Numbered from the stretch's first letter, positions 50,885 to 59,795 are shown. The stretch is DNA of 64,000 bases from Chitinophagales bacterium (GCA_015655015.1 JAATFV010000116.1:1-64000), one strand, 5' to 3'. Notes: a model not told the origin generated them from the sequence alone. Numbers and translations: made by a program.

Positions 50885-51781
50885 ATGCAACCCAAATTAG
50901 AGAAAATATTTCCGAATATCGCTTCCTCCATAGCGGTAAAAAGAGAAATCACTCCTTATATGGATTATCCGTTGCACTATCATCCTGAGTTCGAGATCAT
51001 CTACGTCGAAAAAAGCTACGGGATCCGTCTGATGGGCAGCCATATCGGGAACTTTACGAACGGCGACCTCGTATTCATCAGTCCGGATCTGCCGCATGTA
51101 TGGAAAAATGATAAGGATTTTTATCAGGGGAATAAAGACCTGAACGTAGACGTTTATGTCATCCATTTTTTAAAGGATGCGTTAAAGGAAGGATTTTTCG
51201 ATCTCCCGGAATTAAAAAAAGTATCGCGCTTATTCCAGTTAGGTCAACAGGGTATTTCCATAAAAGGAAAAGACAAATTGCTGATCGCCGGCCTGGTCAG
51301 GAAAGTCTATTCGTCCACCGGACTCGAAAGACTGATCTATTTTTTGCAGACCCTGAACGCACTTTCGAATGCCCGGGAATACGAATTATTATCGACACCG
51401 GGATATTCCAATTCCATAAATCTTGCCGATACGGAAAGGATCAATACGGTCATGGATTTCATACTGGAGAATTTCGACGAAGAGATCTGCCTGGATGAAG
51501 CGGCATCCCTGGTTCATATGAACAAGTCTTCCTTTTGCAGGTATTTTAAATACAAAACCCATAAGACGTTCTCCGAGGCGCTGAACGAGATAAGGATCGC
51601 TAACGCCTGCAAGCTCCTGGTCAATAGCGATCATACGATAACGGAAGTATGTTATAAGTCGGGGTATAATAATATTTCGCATTTTAACAGGCAATTCAAG
51701 CTGATCACCGGCCTGACAGCCAGCAACTATGCCAAAAAATACCTCAACGATGCCAATCAGACAGCAGCGCTGCCAGGATAG
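50885..51781 (+). CDS. AraC-family regulator with cupin sensor domain, likely controller of the utilisation genes
   Basis: A 298-residue AraC/XylS protein. The N-terminal cupin-like sensor has YPLHYHPEFEIIYVEKS and FTNGDLVFISPDLPHVW, the pattern of sugar-sensing family members. The C-terminal tandem HTH is ICLDEAASLVHMNKSSFCRYFKYKTHK, then EIRIANACKLL, and ITEVCYKSGYNNISHFNRQFKLITG. It diverges from the GH78-led operon, with copy B of the shared element immediately upstream. This makes it the best candidate to bind that element at all three sites and to regulate itself. The inducer is probably a sugar released by the locus; that is inference. Confidence 0.9.
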   Translation: MQPKLEKIFPNIASSIAVKREITPYMDYPLHYHPEFEIIYVEKSYGIRLMGSHIGNFTNGDLVFISPDLPHVWKNDKDFYQGNKDLNVDVYVIHFLKDALKEGFFDLPELKKVSRLFQLGQQGISIKGKDKLLIAGLVRKVYSSTGLERLIYFLQTLNALSNAREYELLSTPGYSNSINLADTERINTVMDFILENFDEEICLDEAASLVHMNKSSFCRYFKYKTHKTFSEALNEIRIANACKLLVNSDHTITEVCYKSGYNNISHFNRQFKLITGLTASNYAKKYLNDANQTAALPG

Positions 51782-51960
51782 CCATCCGGGTCAGGCAGCT
51801 GCACTTCCCGGTTAGCCTCTCAGTTCGACTAGCTGCTTAACCCGGTTAGTCCCACACGTCAATTAGTTCTCTACTCGGTTAGCCACACACCCCTTACTTA
51901 GTCATACACTCCCCGCTTGGAACGCAGTTCTCGTCCACTTCCACAGCTCACAACCCTCGC
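51782..51960. other. Convergent intergenic spacer with degenerate repeats
   Basis: The spacer between the AraC and GH39 stop codons. It has recurring cggttag and tccac/cacac words (for example near 51809, 51842, 51877) suggesting a decayed tandem array, but no clean period. I see no clear terminator hairpin or gene here. Confidence 0.4.
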
Positions 51961-53427
51961 TCATTTCCACACATCCAGTTTCTCCCATTGTAATAACACC
52001 ACGGATGGACCTTTTATTTCCTGCGGGATCCGCAGCGTCTTCGTACCTGTTACGGTATATTCCCTCACCTTTGAAAAATTATGCGATTCATCCACCGCAT
52101 ACATTTCAAATCGGAGCGGCCCGGATAAAAAATTATTTTCAACCCTGAACTCCGCCTTTTTCGACCTTGCCGTAAAATTGCTGACGAGTATAGCTACCCT
52201 CGTCCGATCTTCGTTCGTTCCTGCACAAACAACCAGGCTGTCACTTTTTTTATAGGACGTTTCCAATCTCACGGGCGTATGATTCACCAGAGCTGAAAAA
52301 GCTTTAAAAGCGTAAGCGGACTTATGCGGCACGCCAAAATCGGAAAACAGCCCATACATGCCGGCCGTGGTCGTATAATAATTGGCCATGTCGACAGGTT
52401 CATCCTGCATTAGCATCAGCACGTTGGCTAGAAAGGCGCCTCCTTTAACGGAGGACTGATCGGCAAACGACTTTTCCCGGGTCTCGCCCTGCGCCCAGGA
52501 AAACCCGGGAGGCGTATAATTCCATTCATCAAAAAAGCTCTTAGTATGAAAGAGATGATGCCGGTCGAGAAGCTGGCGGATGGGCGTAGGCATATGTGCC
52601 AGCTCCCAGGGGTTCTCATTGTAATTATGCCAGGAAAAAAAATCCAGGGGGATCGAATCCCGCTGGCAAAGATCTAAAAACCGCTCCGTAAAATCGGAAG
52701 GAGCATACTCCCCATTCTTCCTGATCAGTGGTATGGCGATTGCAGGACCGCCGACGGCCACATCGGGAAACTGCCGCCTGATCTCCCTGGCCGTAATCTT
52801 GTACAGGTCAAAAAATTGTTCCTGTGTACCCGTCCAGGTAGCCCGCCCATTGTCAGGTTCATTCCAGATCTCCCAATACCTGATCTTATGATGGTATCCC
52901 CTGGCCCACCCTTCGTTATAATGCCGGATAATATTACAGCAGATCGCCGCCCACTTTGAAAAATCCTTCGGCGGATTTACATTATACCGGTCCGCTGTCC
53001 ACTCGATGCTCTCTCCCAGCCGGTAAATAATATCGGCCCCCGTCGCCAGAATGGAATCTATATATTCGTCCGTTTGGCGAAAATCATAATTTTCCTCCCT
53101 GGAAGCATCTGCTTTAAAATCTCTGAAGATCGTTGTAATGTCCACTGAATAAGAGCTGAACCAGACGGCATCATGCACGCGGACGAACGGGATCTTACAC
53201 TCCCTGAAATAATCGGACAGGTTCAGCAGTCTCAGCGGGCTGACAGGTCCGAGATTACCTCCCTGTAATCGCCGGATGACACCATTGCTGTTACCCGCAT
53301 CCACTTCGATAACCGGCGTTGCAGGCGCCGGCTTACTCTTCGGAACCTGCTGGCTGAAGCCAGCTGCCGTTATCAGAAAAAAGAAAACAATGAGCTCCGC
53401 CTTCCTGTAATTAATTTGGTATTTCAT
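51961..53427 (-). CDS. GH39-like glycoside hydrolase, exported
   Basis: A 488-residue protein with a signal peptide (ELIVFFFLITAAGFSQ). The clan-A TIM-barrel acid/base is in YWEIWNEPDNG (about E190) and the probable nucleophile Glu in KSFFDEWNYTP. Other blocks are VRVHDAVWFSSY, YIDSILATGADIIYRLGES and LDFFSWHNYNENP. This matches the GH39 group (beta-xylosidases and alpha-L-iduronidase-like enzymes), with a C-terminal beta-sandwich (VAILVSNFTA). Its start overlaps the stop of the upstream gene by 17 bp, so the two are co-translated. It probably trims non-rhamnose residues of the same glycan. Confidence 0.85.
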   Translation of the reverse strand: MKYQINYRKAELIVFFFLITAAGFSQQVPKSKPAPATPVIEVDAGNSNGVIRRLQGGNLGPVSPLRLLNLSDYFRECKIPFVRVHDAVWFSSYSVDITTIFRDFKADASREENYDFRQTDEYIDSILATGADIIYRLGESIEWTADRYNVNPPKDFSKWAAICCNIIRHYNEGWARGYHHKIRYWEIWNEPDNGRATWTGTQEQFFDLYKITAREIRRQFPDVAVGGPAIAIPLIRKNGEYAPSDFTERFLDLCQRDSIPLDFFSWHNYNENPWELAHMPTPIRQLLDRHHLFHTKSFFDEWNYTPPGFSWAQGETREKSFADQSSVKGGAFLANVLMLMQDEPVDMANYYTTTAGMYGLFSDFGVPHKSAYAFKAFSALVNHTPVRLETSYKKSDSLVVCAGTNEDRTRVAILVSNFTARSKKAEFRVENNFLSGPLRFEMYAVDESHNFSKVREYTVTGTKTLRIPQEIKGPSVVLLQWEKLDVWK

Positions 53428-55246
53428 GTTTGCTGCTTTTTCGGGATCGTTTGTGGTAGTTATACCGGACAGGAGGCCTGACAGCCGGATCCGACTGCTC
53501 CGTCGTATGATATATCTTCATCAGCTCCTTGAAGCCGTCCCTGCATGCCCCATTAGGAGACCCTCCATTCGCTTTCAGTTCCGCATCCAGCAGGGCCCTG
53601 ATATACAGTATCCGCCAGCGCCAGGATTGACGCACCTTCTCCGGGAGGACATTATCCCATTGCCGGACGATCCTGTACGCCTCTTCTGCACCCGGGTCCT
53701 CCATGGGCCTGACATTTTTGGAAGGGAACCAATCCAGCGTCAGCTTAACTCCCTCCAGCTCACCCGGCCACCAGCGCATATGATGATTCCGCTCCAGTAT
53801 CCGGATGACTTTCAGGATACCCGCTACGGCCTCCGGCGAAAACTCATAAAAAATATATTCCTTTATCGTCTGTTGCGGTGGTATAGCCGAATTCCAATAC
53901 AGCTGCGCATAGACGACCTTGCTGATATCATCGAAGATACCTTCCGAATAAGGAAAACCTCCCGACAACTGGCCTTTCGTCAGCTGCCATTGGCGTAATA
54001 AATGATCAGGCAACGGCGTTGCGCCGAATCCTCCCCATGGGAATGTATTGTACATGCTGATCTCCGGAAAACCCACGATGGGCAGATCGATCCTTTCCTT
54101 TCCGGGAGGTTCGCCTTCAGCCAGGATCATATCAGACCAGCTACGATCGAAGGCCAGCTGATCACTCAGACCTTTCCATTCGGTACTGTCAAAATACCAG
54201 GTGGATAAGATCACCTTTACGCCGGGAAACTTTTCGCGGGCCATGGCAGCTATCGCTTTGGCGCATTTTAGGAATCCATTCGAGCCCCAGGGCCGGCAAT
54301 CGGGGCTCCCGCACCCTCCCTGGTCGTATGGCCAGATACAGATATATTCCGGCTTGTAATCCCGGCACCAATCAAAGAACCGGGCCCTGGTCTCCAGGAT
54401 GTATTCCATCCCCCCCGGCTTATTCGGGCAGATATCTGTCGGATAATGTCCTCCCCTCCAAACACCGGGAGCAGCTTGCACATTCACAGGACTGTTGGCG
54501 TACCCTTCATTGCCGGTCATCGTAAAGCCAATCCCGACATCCAGCTTTCGGGCCGTCTCCATGATCTTTTTAAGGCGATCCCGGAATTGTTCTGCCGTAG
54601 GGTCGTCAAACCCTTTAAAATGATGCATATCATACCATAACAGGATCGTGTTGACTCCCCAGAGGGCAAGATCTTCTATATAACGTTGCACTTCGGCTAC
54701 CGGGGCAGCCTGATAATAATTATAGAAATGGGTGGCCAGATACATTCCCCGTACCGGCTTTTCAGGAACGGAAGAGCCCCGCCACTTTCCCGCCGCAAAA
54801 CCATCTCCGGAATAGTTCGATGTGCGCAGAAATTTACCTGCCCCGTATAACACGCCCCGCTCATCATTACCTATAATGCGGATACTTCCCTTTTTACCCG
54901 TGGAAATGCAAAAGCCTTCTGCACCTATTCCGCGCCTGATCGACAGCTCGATCTTCAAGTCCCCCCTGGCGCCGATGGCCGCCTTTGCTTTACAGCGCTC
55001 TTCTATACGCCGGGCAAGGAGAGCAGCAATATTTTTCATCACCGGCCCTGCACCTTCCGGCACAACGATAGATACAGACTTCATGGCGCACTCAGCAGTT
55101 TCCGGCTTTTTCCGGGCAACAGCTCTTTCGGCGGGCGCTTCCTGATCTCTTTCGATAATGAAATTGCATCTGTCCTCCATTGCAGTCAGACGCATGCTCC
55201 CGGCTGCTGCCATCAGAAAAAAGAATAGAAAGGACGCCGTCTTCAT
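53411..55246 (-). CDS. Exported glycosidase-like protein with a GH67/GH20-type N-terminal domain
   Basis: A 611-residue protein with a signal peptide (ASFLFFFLMAAAGSMRLTA). Residues about 50-145 (SVSIVVPEGAGPVMKNIAAL to GVLYGAGKFLR) look like the small alpha/beta domain that precedes the barrel in GH20 hexosaminidases and GH67 alpha-glucuronidases. The following TIM-barrel has VRGMYLATHFYNYYQ, WGVNTILLWYDMHHF, LDVGIGFTMTGNEGY and YICIWPYDQGGCGSPDC. I cannot tell which family it belongs to, and the catalytic acids are not assigned. It overlaps the GH39 gene by 17 bp and would act with it in the periplasm or on the surface. Confidence 0.7.
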   Translation of the reverse strand: MKTASFLFFFLMAAAGSMRLTAMEDRCNFIIERDQEAPAERAVARKKPETAECAMKSVSIVVPEGAGPVMKNIAALLARRIEERCKAKAAIGARGDLKIELSIRRGIGAEGFCISTGKKGSIRIIGNDERGVLYGAGKFLRTSNYSGDGFAAGKWRGSSVPEKPVRGMYLATHFYNYYQAAPVAEVQRYIEDLALWGVNTILLWYDMHHFKGFDDPTAEQFRDRLKKIMETARKLDVGIGFTMTGNEGYANSPVNVQAAPGVWRGGHYPTDICPNKPGGMEYILETRARFFDWCRDYKPEYICIWPYDQGGCGSPDCRPWGSNGFLKCAKAIAAMAREKFPGVKVILSTWYFDSTEWKGLSDQLAFDRSWSDMILAEGEPPGKERIDLPIVGFPEISMYNTFPWGGFGATPLPDHLLRQWQLTKGQLSGGFPYSEGIFDDISKVVYAQLYWNSAIPPQQTIKEYIFYEFSPEAVAGILKVIRILERNHHMRWWPGELEGVKLTLDWFPSKNVRPMEDPGAEEAYRIVRQWDNVLPEKVRQSWRWRILYIRALLDAELKANGGSPNGACRDGFKELMKIYHTTEQSDPAVRPPVRYNYHKRSRKSSKHEIPN

Positions 55247-55277
55247 ATCATTACGTTGGCATATTTATACATACCTG

Positions 55278-56171
55278 CTATTGTTTATCAGTTGTTTGCT
55301 TCAGGCTTAATAAGCCGGCTAATTTCTGCCGGTAGCTTGCGGCGTTATTGTCCTGCGCATCATATTGATAAAAACCCTGGCCCGTTTTCAATCCCAACTT
55401 TTTTTCTTTCACCTTTTTGCTGATCATTTCCGGCGCGGCTTTCTCCGGACTCAATGCTGGCAAAAGATTATCGCATACTTTCTGCCAGACATCCAGTCCC
55501 CCCAGGTCCGCTATGCGGAAGGGCCCGTTGATAGCCCATCTCATCCCGACGCTTTCCGTCATCACGGTATCGATATCAGATACTCCGGCTATCCCGCTTT
55601 CCACCAGGAAACAAGCCTCCCGTAATACGGCAGCCTGCAGCCTGTTTGCTACAAATCCATTAATATCCTTTTTTAATACTACCGGAACCTTGCCGAAATA
55701 CCGCAGAAAATCCGCGACCTTCCCCGCCAGGCCCGGCACAGTGCTTTCATGCTGCACTATTTCCACCAGCGGAATAAGGTCAGGAGGGTTGAAGAAATGC
55801 GTAATGATCATCCGGCGGGCGAAGGGTTGGTCCACTATCAATAATGCCAGCGGATAGGAAGAAGTGTTGGATGATATGACGGCGTCCTCTTTTACCCATC
55901 GCGCAATATCATTGTACAATTGCCTTTTTACGGCAAGGTCCTCCGATACGGATTCTATGATAATATCGGCAGATGAAATGGCTTCCTTAAGATTCGAAGT
56001 GTAGGTCAGGTATTCCCTGATTGGTTCCTGGCTGTGCAGCCCGTTTCTGGCAGCGATGATCTTGTCTTCATCGATATCATAGGCAGTAACACTCGATTTT
56101 TGGCTGGCAAAAAACCGGGCGATGCCATCCCCCATGGTTCCTGTACCTAAAACAGTTATCTTATTGAACAT
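55278..56171 (-). CDS. 3-hydroxyacyl-CoA dehydrogenase-superfamily enzyme, L-gulonate/carnitine dehydrogenase-like
   Basis: A 297-residue NAD-dependent dehydrogenase. The Rossmann fingerprint is VLGTGTMGDGIARFFA with an acidic YDID at the end of the second strand. The catalytic His lies in ITHFFNPPDLIPLVEIV. The NPP-x-x-x-PLVE spelling and the C-terminal GMRWAINGPFRIADLGG are closer to the lambda-crystallin/L-gulonate 3-dehydrogenase branch than to beta-oxidation enzymes. With the GH39 and GH67-like genes downstream, a sugar-acid substrate is plausible. It starts opposite the SemiSWEET gene across an inverted repeat. Confidence 0.8.
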   Translation of the reverse strand: MFNKITVLGTGTMGDGIARFFASQKSSVTAYDIDEDKIIAARNGLHSQEPIREYLTYTSNLKEAISSADIIIESVSEDLAVKRQLYNDIARWVKEDAVISSNTSSYPLALLIVDQPFARRMIITHFFNPPDLIPLVEIVQHESTVPGLAGKVADFLRYFGKVPVVLKKDINGFVANRLQAAVLREACFLVESGIAGVSDIDTVMTESVGMRWAINGPFRIADLGGLDVWQKVCDNLLPALSPEKAAPEMISKKVKEKKLGLKTGQGFYQYDAQDNNAASYRQKLAGLLSLKQTTDKQ

Positions 56172-56181
56172 TCCTGAAGTT

Positions 56182-56241
56182 TTTCAGTAATTATATAAAA
56201 TCAATCAAAAAAATAAAGCTACTTTATATAACTTACTGAAA
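56182..56241. promoter_or_regulatory. Long inverted repeat upstream of the dehydrogenase gene
   Basis: TTTCAGTAATTATATA at 56182-56197 pairs with 56225-56241 (one extra base in the right arm), separated by 27 nt. It starts 11 bp before the dehydrogenase ATG. Possible operator or paired half-sites; the AT-richness limits confidence. Confidence 0.5.
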
Positions 56242-56316
56242 TGGCATTAGATCGACCAATTATGACACAGGTTTTGCATACTGAATAAAATTGGCACGAA
56301 AGGAGTAAATTGCACA

Positions 56317-56571
56317 ATGCAATTAATTACTTTAATCGGCCTGCTGGCCGCCGCCTGTACCACCTTCTCTTTTTTGCCGCAAGCCATCAAGACCATCCGT
56401 TCAAAGGACACTTCGAGCATATCCCTTTCCATGTATGCCCTGTTTACATTAGGCACCTTGTTGTGGTTACTGTACGGCCTTTTCAGCCACAATATCCCTG
56501 TCTATCTGGCCAATGGTATTACGCTGATCTTTGCCCTGATCATTCTTGGGTCCAAGCTCCGATATAAGTAA
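56317..56571 (+). CDS. SemiSWEET sugar transporter
   Basis: An 84-residue three-helix membrane protein, the usual SemiSWEET size. Helix 1 contains the PQ-type motif TFSFLPQAIKTIRSKDTSSIS; helix 2 is LSMYALFTLGTLLWLLYGL; helix 3 is PVYLANGITLIFALIILG with the substrate-site Asn. SemiSWEETs dimerise and move mono- or disaccharides down a gradient. The ATG at 56317 is preceded by aaaggag at a good distance. The divergent dehydrogenase gene and the large sugar region next door fit a role in sugar movement. Confidence 0.92.
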   Translation: MQLITLIGLLAAACTTFSFLPQAIKTIRSKDTSSISLSMYALFTLGTLLWLLYGLFSHNIPVYLANGITLIFALIILGSKLRYK

Positions 56572-56580
56572 AAAAAAATC

Positions 56581-57759
56581 TCACAACCTCCAGCTATTCA
56601 ATTGGCAATAATTCGCCAACGCCTCATTTATCATAGCTGACTTTTGTCCCAACAATACCGCCTTCTGAAGATCAACGCATATTTTCTCTTTATCGCTTGC
56701 CGGAATAGCTGCCTTATCACCCGACGCACGAACCTCCACATCTTTATTCTTCGACAAGCTCCGGCTGTTGCTGAATTGGTATTTCCTTATTCGCGCAAAG
56801 GCGCGGTTTACCAATGCCGCTTCCATAAAAGGCTCTATCGTCAATGCCTTATCAAGGTCATCGATTGCCTCGTCGAACCGAAATTCATTCAGTTCAAGTG
56901 TTCCACTGGAAAAATAGGCATCGGCATAAGTGCTGTCGATCTGAATCGCTTTTGCAGCATACCCGATGGCGGCCCCGGCATCTCCTTCCTTATTTCTTTC
57001 TGCACTTTTTGTCATCAGCTGATTGATCCTGGTAAGTTTCGGATCTGAGGTCACCTTTCCATTTTTAATAAACACTTTTTCCCGTACCAATCCGCTTGAA
57101 TAATATTTGATAGCCGAGTCCACGAGCTCTCCTGTTTTGTAGACATCATAAAGTTTAACCTGACCATTGGGATAATACGACCTCCAAATGCCTTCTTCTT
57201 TTCCATCTACATACCGGCCTTCCTGACTTAGAGATCCATCGATGTAATATTCCTTTTCTATTCCATTGGATCTTCCTTCTTTATATTCTCTTTCCAGGGA
57301 TTTGTGACCATTCTGATAATAAAGAATATCAACACCACTGACTTTTCCATTCAACAGCCATCCTTCCGCCTGTTTTCTTCCGCTATAGTAATAATTGATG
57401 ACCCTTCCGGTATAGGGGACGCCATGGAAAAGCCAAACTCCTTCTTTCCTCTGCATGCTTTTTGTTGACGGAATTATTTTGATACTATCCGGTCGCGCAC
57501 GGTACGCCTTCGTAAAGACATATGACACCACATCAAATTGTCCATACCCCAATAGCTTAAGCGAGTCTTTATTTTTTATAATCGACAGATCCGAAACATC
57601 CTCTTCCAAAATATCGTCTCCTTTCTCCGGGTCATTGACAACGAGGATCGAATCGACTACATATGCCGCTTTGGGGGTCGCCGTTTGTCCAAACATCCGG
57701 ATGAAAGCCAGGGAAAATGCTCCTAAAAGAATGGCTGTTTTATTGAATCTCATAGACAT
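56581..57759 (-). CDS. YwqK-type (MORN-like) repeat protein with TPR domain, exported
   Basis: About 392 residues from the ATG at 57759; an ATG at 57753 is equally possible, and a GTG at 57777 is less likely. A signal peptide (KTAILLGAFSLAFIRMFGQ) is followed by a string of about six MORN/YwqK units between residues 110 and 240 (YSGRKQAEGWLLNGKVSG, YYIDGSLSQEGRYVDG, YYPNGQVKLYDVYKTGE). Then come two TPR units (AAIGYAAKAIQIDSTYADAY, AIDDLDKALTIEPFMEAAL) and a closing Cys-containing helix. Although YwqK was first named as an antitoxin, such exported repeat proteins are common in Bacteroidota and probably scaffold other proteins. No toxin gene is adjacent. Confidence 0.8.
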   Translation of the reverse strand: MSMRFNKTAILLGAFSLAFIRMFGQTATPKAAYVVDSILVVNDPEKGDDILEEDVSDLSIIKNKDSLKLLGYGQFDVVSYVFTKAYRARPDSIKIIPSTKSMQRKEGVWLFHGVPYTGRVINYYYSGRKQAEGWLLNGKVSGVDILYYQNGHKSLEREYKEGRSNGIEKEYYIDGSLSQEGRYVDGKEEGIWRSYYPNGQVKLYDVYKTGELVDSAIKYYSSGLVREKVFIKNGKVTSDPKLTRINQLMTKSAERNKEGDAGAAIGYAAKAIQIDSTYADAYFSSGTLELNEFRFDEAIDDLDKALTIEPFMEAALVNRAFARIRKYQFSNSRSLSKNKDVEVRASGDKAAIPASDKEKICVDLQKAVLLGQKSAMINEALANYCQLNSWRL

Positions 57760-57947
57760 AAAAATACAAGATGTCACTGAATTCCCTAATTATCACCCGG
57801 CAATAATTATTGCTTTACTTTTACCCCCATAAAACAATCAAAATCAAAGGAACATGTAAACACTCAACGTTCCTCCCATAAGGTGCAATTTTAGCTATAT
57901 TTACCCCTGAATGCTGCTGATGAGGCATTGTTTTTTCGATAAATACC

Positions 57948-58736
57948 ATGTATTTTATTTTCAAAGAAGAGTATATGATGCGGTTAAAACCCGGATTACA
58001 AAAATTGCAGCTAAACAGGGAAAAGGGGCCTTTTCCTGATCGTTATCCTTTTAATCTGCCAGCCTTACGGCAGTTAAACAGCCTGAACCTGCACCCAAAG
58101 GTCACTTATCTGACGGGGGAGAATGGCATGGGAAAATCCACGCTGATAGAAGCGATCGCGGTTGCCAATGGCTTTAATGCAGAAGGCGGCAGCATCAACT
58201 TTAATTTCTCAACCAGGCCCTCCCATTCGGAGCTTCATGAATACATCCGTATAGCAAGAAGGCCGGGCAAGTTCCGTACCGGTTTCTTTTTACGTAGTGA
58301 AAGTTTTTTTAACCTTGCCACTGAAATAGAGAAGCTGGATGCGGGAGGCGGAGGCAGACCTATTATTGATTCATATGGTGGAAGATCGCTGCACGAGCAA
58401 TCTCACGGAGAATCTTTCTGGGCTTTATTTATGAACCGTTTCTCCGGGAATGGCTTATATATCCTGGATGAGCCGGAGGCCGCACTCTCCCCTACCCGGC
58501 AAATGGCTATGCTGGTGAGAATGCACGAGTTAATAGGTCAGCAGGCGCAATTCATCATTGCGACCCATTCTCCCATTGTGATGGCATATCCTTCGTCTAT
58601 CATATACGAACTTACAGAGAACGGTATTCTTAAAACCGCTTATACAGAAACACAGAACTATCTGATCTCGAAACAATTCCTGGATAATCATACAGGTATG
58701 CTGCGCATCCTGCTGAATGAAAAAAAGACTGACTGA
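57948..58736 (+). CDS. AAA-family ATPase, ABC/RecF-like fold
   Basis: A 262-residue soluble ATPase. Walker A is LTGENGMGKSTLIEAIA (about 55-70). An ABC-like signature appears as SHGESFWALF, Walker B is GLYILDEPEAALSPTRQ, and the switch His is in FIIATHSPIV. Small stand-alone proteins of this type are usually annotated as predicted ATPases and may act in DNA repair or defence modules. No nuclease partner is adjacent. The ATG at 57948 is used; MMRLKPGLQ at 57975 is a shorter option. Confidence 0.85.
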   Translation: MYFIFKEEYMMRLKPGLQKLQLNREKGPFPDRYPFNLPALRQLNSLNLHPKVTYLTGENGMGKSTLIEAIAVANGFNAEGGSINFNFSTRPSHSELHEYIRIARRPGKFRTGFFLRSESFFNLATEIEKLDAGGGGRPIIDSYGGRSLHEQSHGESFWALFMNRFSGNGLYILDEPEAALSPTRQMAMLVRMHELIGQQAQFIIATHSPIVMAYPSSIIYELTENGILKTAYTETQNYLISKQFLDNHTGMLRILLNEKKTD

Positions 58737-58742
58737 TTCCGC

Positions 58743-58801
58743 TTTCGAACCACTTCATGATGGATCTCAAAAGACTCGCAAATATTTGCGCCGTTGCATG
58801 A
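58743..58801 (+). pseudogene. Gene remnant, copy 1 (SNHFMMDLKRLAN peptide)
   Basis: A short open stretch reading SNHFMMDLKRLANICAVA then stop, with no start or body. A second remnant at 59864-60036 starts with the same peptide. The first 23 bp are identical between copies. Downstream the codons differ but the residues are mostly kept. Confidence 0.5.
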
Positions 58802-58946
58802 GAAGTTCATATTGATTTCCAACAAATTACGATGCAGTTGTACCCTGACCAGGCGGAGGTGAGGAGATTTCAGTCAACCACCTAATCTATAAGGGAACCC
58901 TTTAGGGGAACATTGTTTTATGTATAGAAAGGCGAAGGAAATCTTT

Positions 58947-58954
58947 TATCTTTG
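58947..58954 (+). promoter_or_regulatory. -7 box upstream of the small ORF at 58963
   Basis: TATCTTTG, a perfect TAnnTTTG, ends 8 nt before the ATG at 58963, the same spacing as at the ECF sigma gene. No clear -33 TTG at the usual distance. Confidence 0.4.
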
Positions 58955-58962
58955 CAATTGTT

Positions 58963-59142
58963 ATGACAACGCTTACTTATTATACAAGTTTTGAAGATCT
59001 GAAAACGAGTGAAGATACAAAATCCCGCAAGCAATCCTATTCCACAACGAAATTTGATAGGAACGAATTAGTCGATTTTATTGAAACTCTTCGTTCCTCT
59101 ATCGAATATCCCAATGCCAATCGATTACTTGATGGAGAATAA
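58963..59142 (+). CDS. Small protein (59 aa) upstream of the nucleotidyltransferase gene
   Basis: A 59-residue reading frame, MTTLTYYTSFEDLKTSED to NANRLLDGE, charged and probably helical, with a -7 box close upstream. Its last 11 bp overlap the start (ATG at 59132) of the nucleotidyltransferase frame, so translation of the two is likely coupled. That architecture is common in two-gene modules, including nucleotidyltransferase-based toxin-antitoxin pairs, but I do not recognise the family and the pairing is inference. Confidence 0.55.
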   Translation: MTTLTYYTSFEDLKTSEDTKSRKQSYSTTKFDRNELVDFIETLRSSIEYPNANRLLDGE

Positions 59143-59634
59143 TTTGATTGAAAGTATAGCGAACGTCGTAAGATACTCAACAAGAACTCTGTTGACTATC
59201 TTATTGTTGGTGGAACTGCGGTTGCATTACATGGCTTTTTCCGCTACTCGCGCGGCCCATCAGGAGAAGTAGCTGAAAAACATGACCTTGATTTCTGGTA
59301 CAATTCGACGTATGATAATTACTATAGACTTCTTAATGCTTTGGAGGAATTAGGCCGTGATGTATCCAAATTTAGAGCAGAAGTTGCGCCGAATGTTAAA
59401 AAGTCATTTTTCAAATATGAATTTGATCAATTTACTATAGATTTTTTACCGGAGATCCCAGGCTTATCCAGGTTTCGTTCATCTTATAACGAAAGGGCCG
59501 TTTCAAAAGTTGGTGAAATTGAAATACCAATAATTAAATATGAAGATCTAATTATAAGCAAGCAAACGCAAGCTAGGCCAAAAGACATTGAAGATATCGA
59601 ACAACTAAGGTTAAGAAGAACTCCTCCCAGATAG
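59132..59634 (+). pseudogene. Frameshifted nucleotidyltransferase (AbiEii/MNT-like)
   Basis: The frame from ATG 59132 reads MENNLIESIANVV. The next part of the protein, KILNKNSVDYLIVGGTAVAL and HDLDFWYN, is in another frame. One missing A at about 59170-59172 (GTAAG instead of GTAAAG) accounts exactly for the switch. The VGGTAVALHG motif and the D-L-D strand are those of minimal nucleotidyltransferases of the AbiEii/MNT type, followed by YRLLNALEELG and PIIKYEDLIISKQ. The C-terminus (DIEDIEQLRLRRTPPR) also looks cut short by a junction near 59620. It is either a true decayed gene or a base-calling error in the A run. Confidence 0.7.
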
Positions 59635-59791
59635 GATAGCCACTGTAGCCAGGTACCTGCTTCAGATATTCGTTGGTACCCATAATATCATTTTTATCTT
59701 GTGACTTAATTCTCTCCCAAAAGTCACGATTCATTTCCGGGTCTACAAAGAGAACAATAATGTTGCCTCCATATTCAATCCGGACAAGGCA
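59620..59791 (-). pseudogene. Fragment of an unidentified gene on the minus strand
   Basis: The minus strand stays open from 59791 and reads RIEYGGNIIVLFVDPE, then RDFWERIKSQDKNDIMGTN and EYLKQVPGYSGYPIWEEF, which looks like real protein. There is a TAA just before it and no start codon. Its left end merges into the nucleotidyltransferase 3' end. I take it as an internal piece of a lost gene; the family is not recognised. Confidence 0.45.
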
Positions 59792-59795
59792 TTAG

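Noticed and set aside
56581-57759. Toxin-antitoxin system based on the YwqK name
   Set aside because: The protein is exported, has TPR units, and no toxin gene is adjacent; the name is historical.
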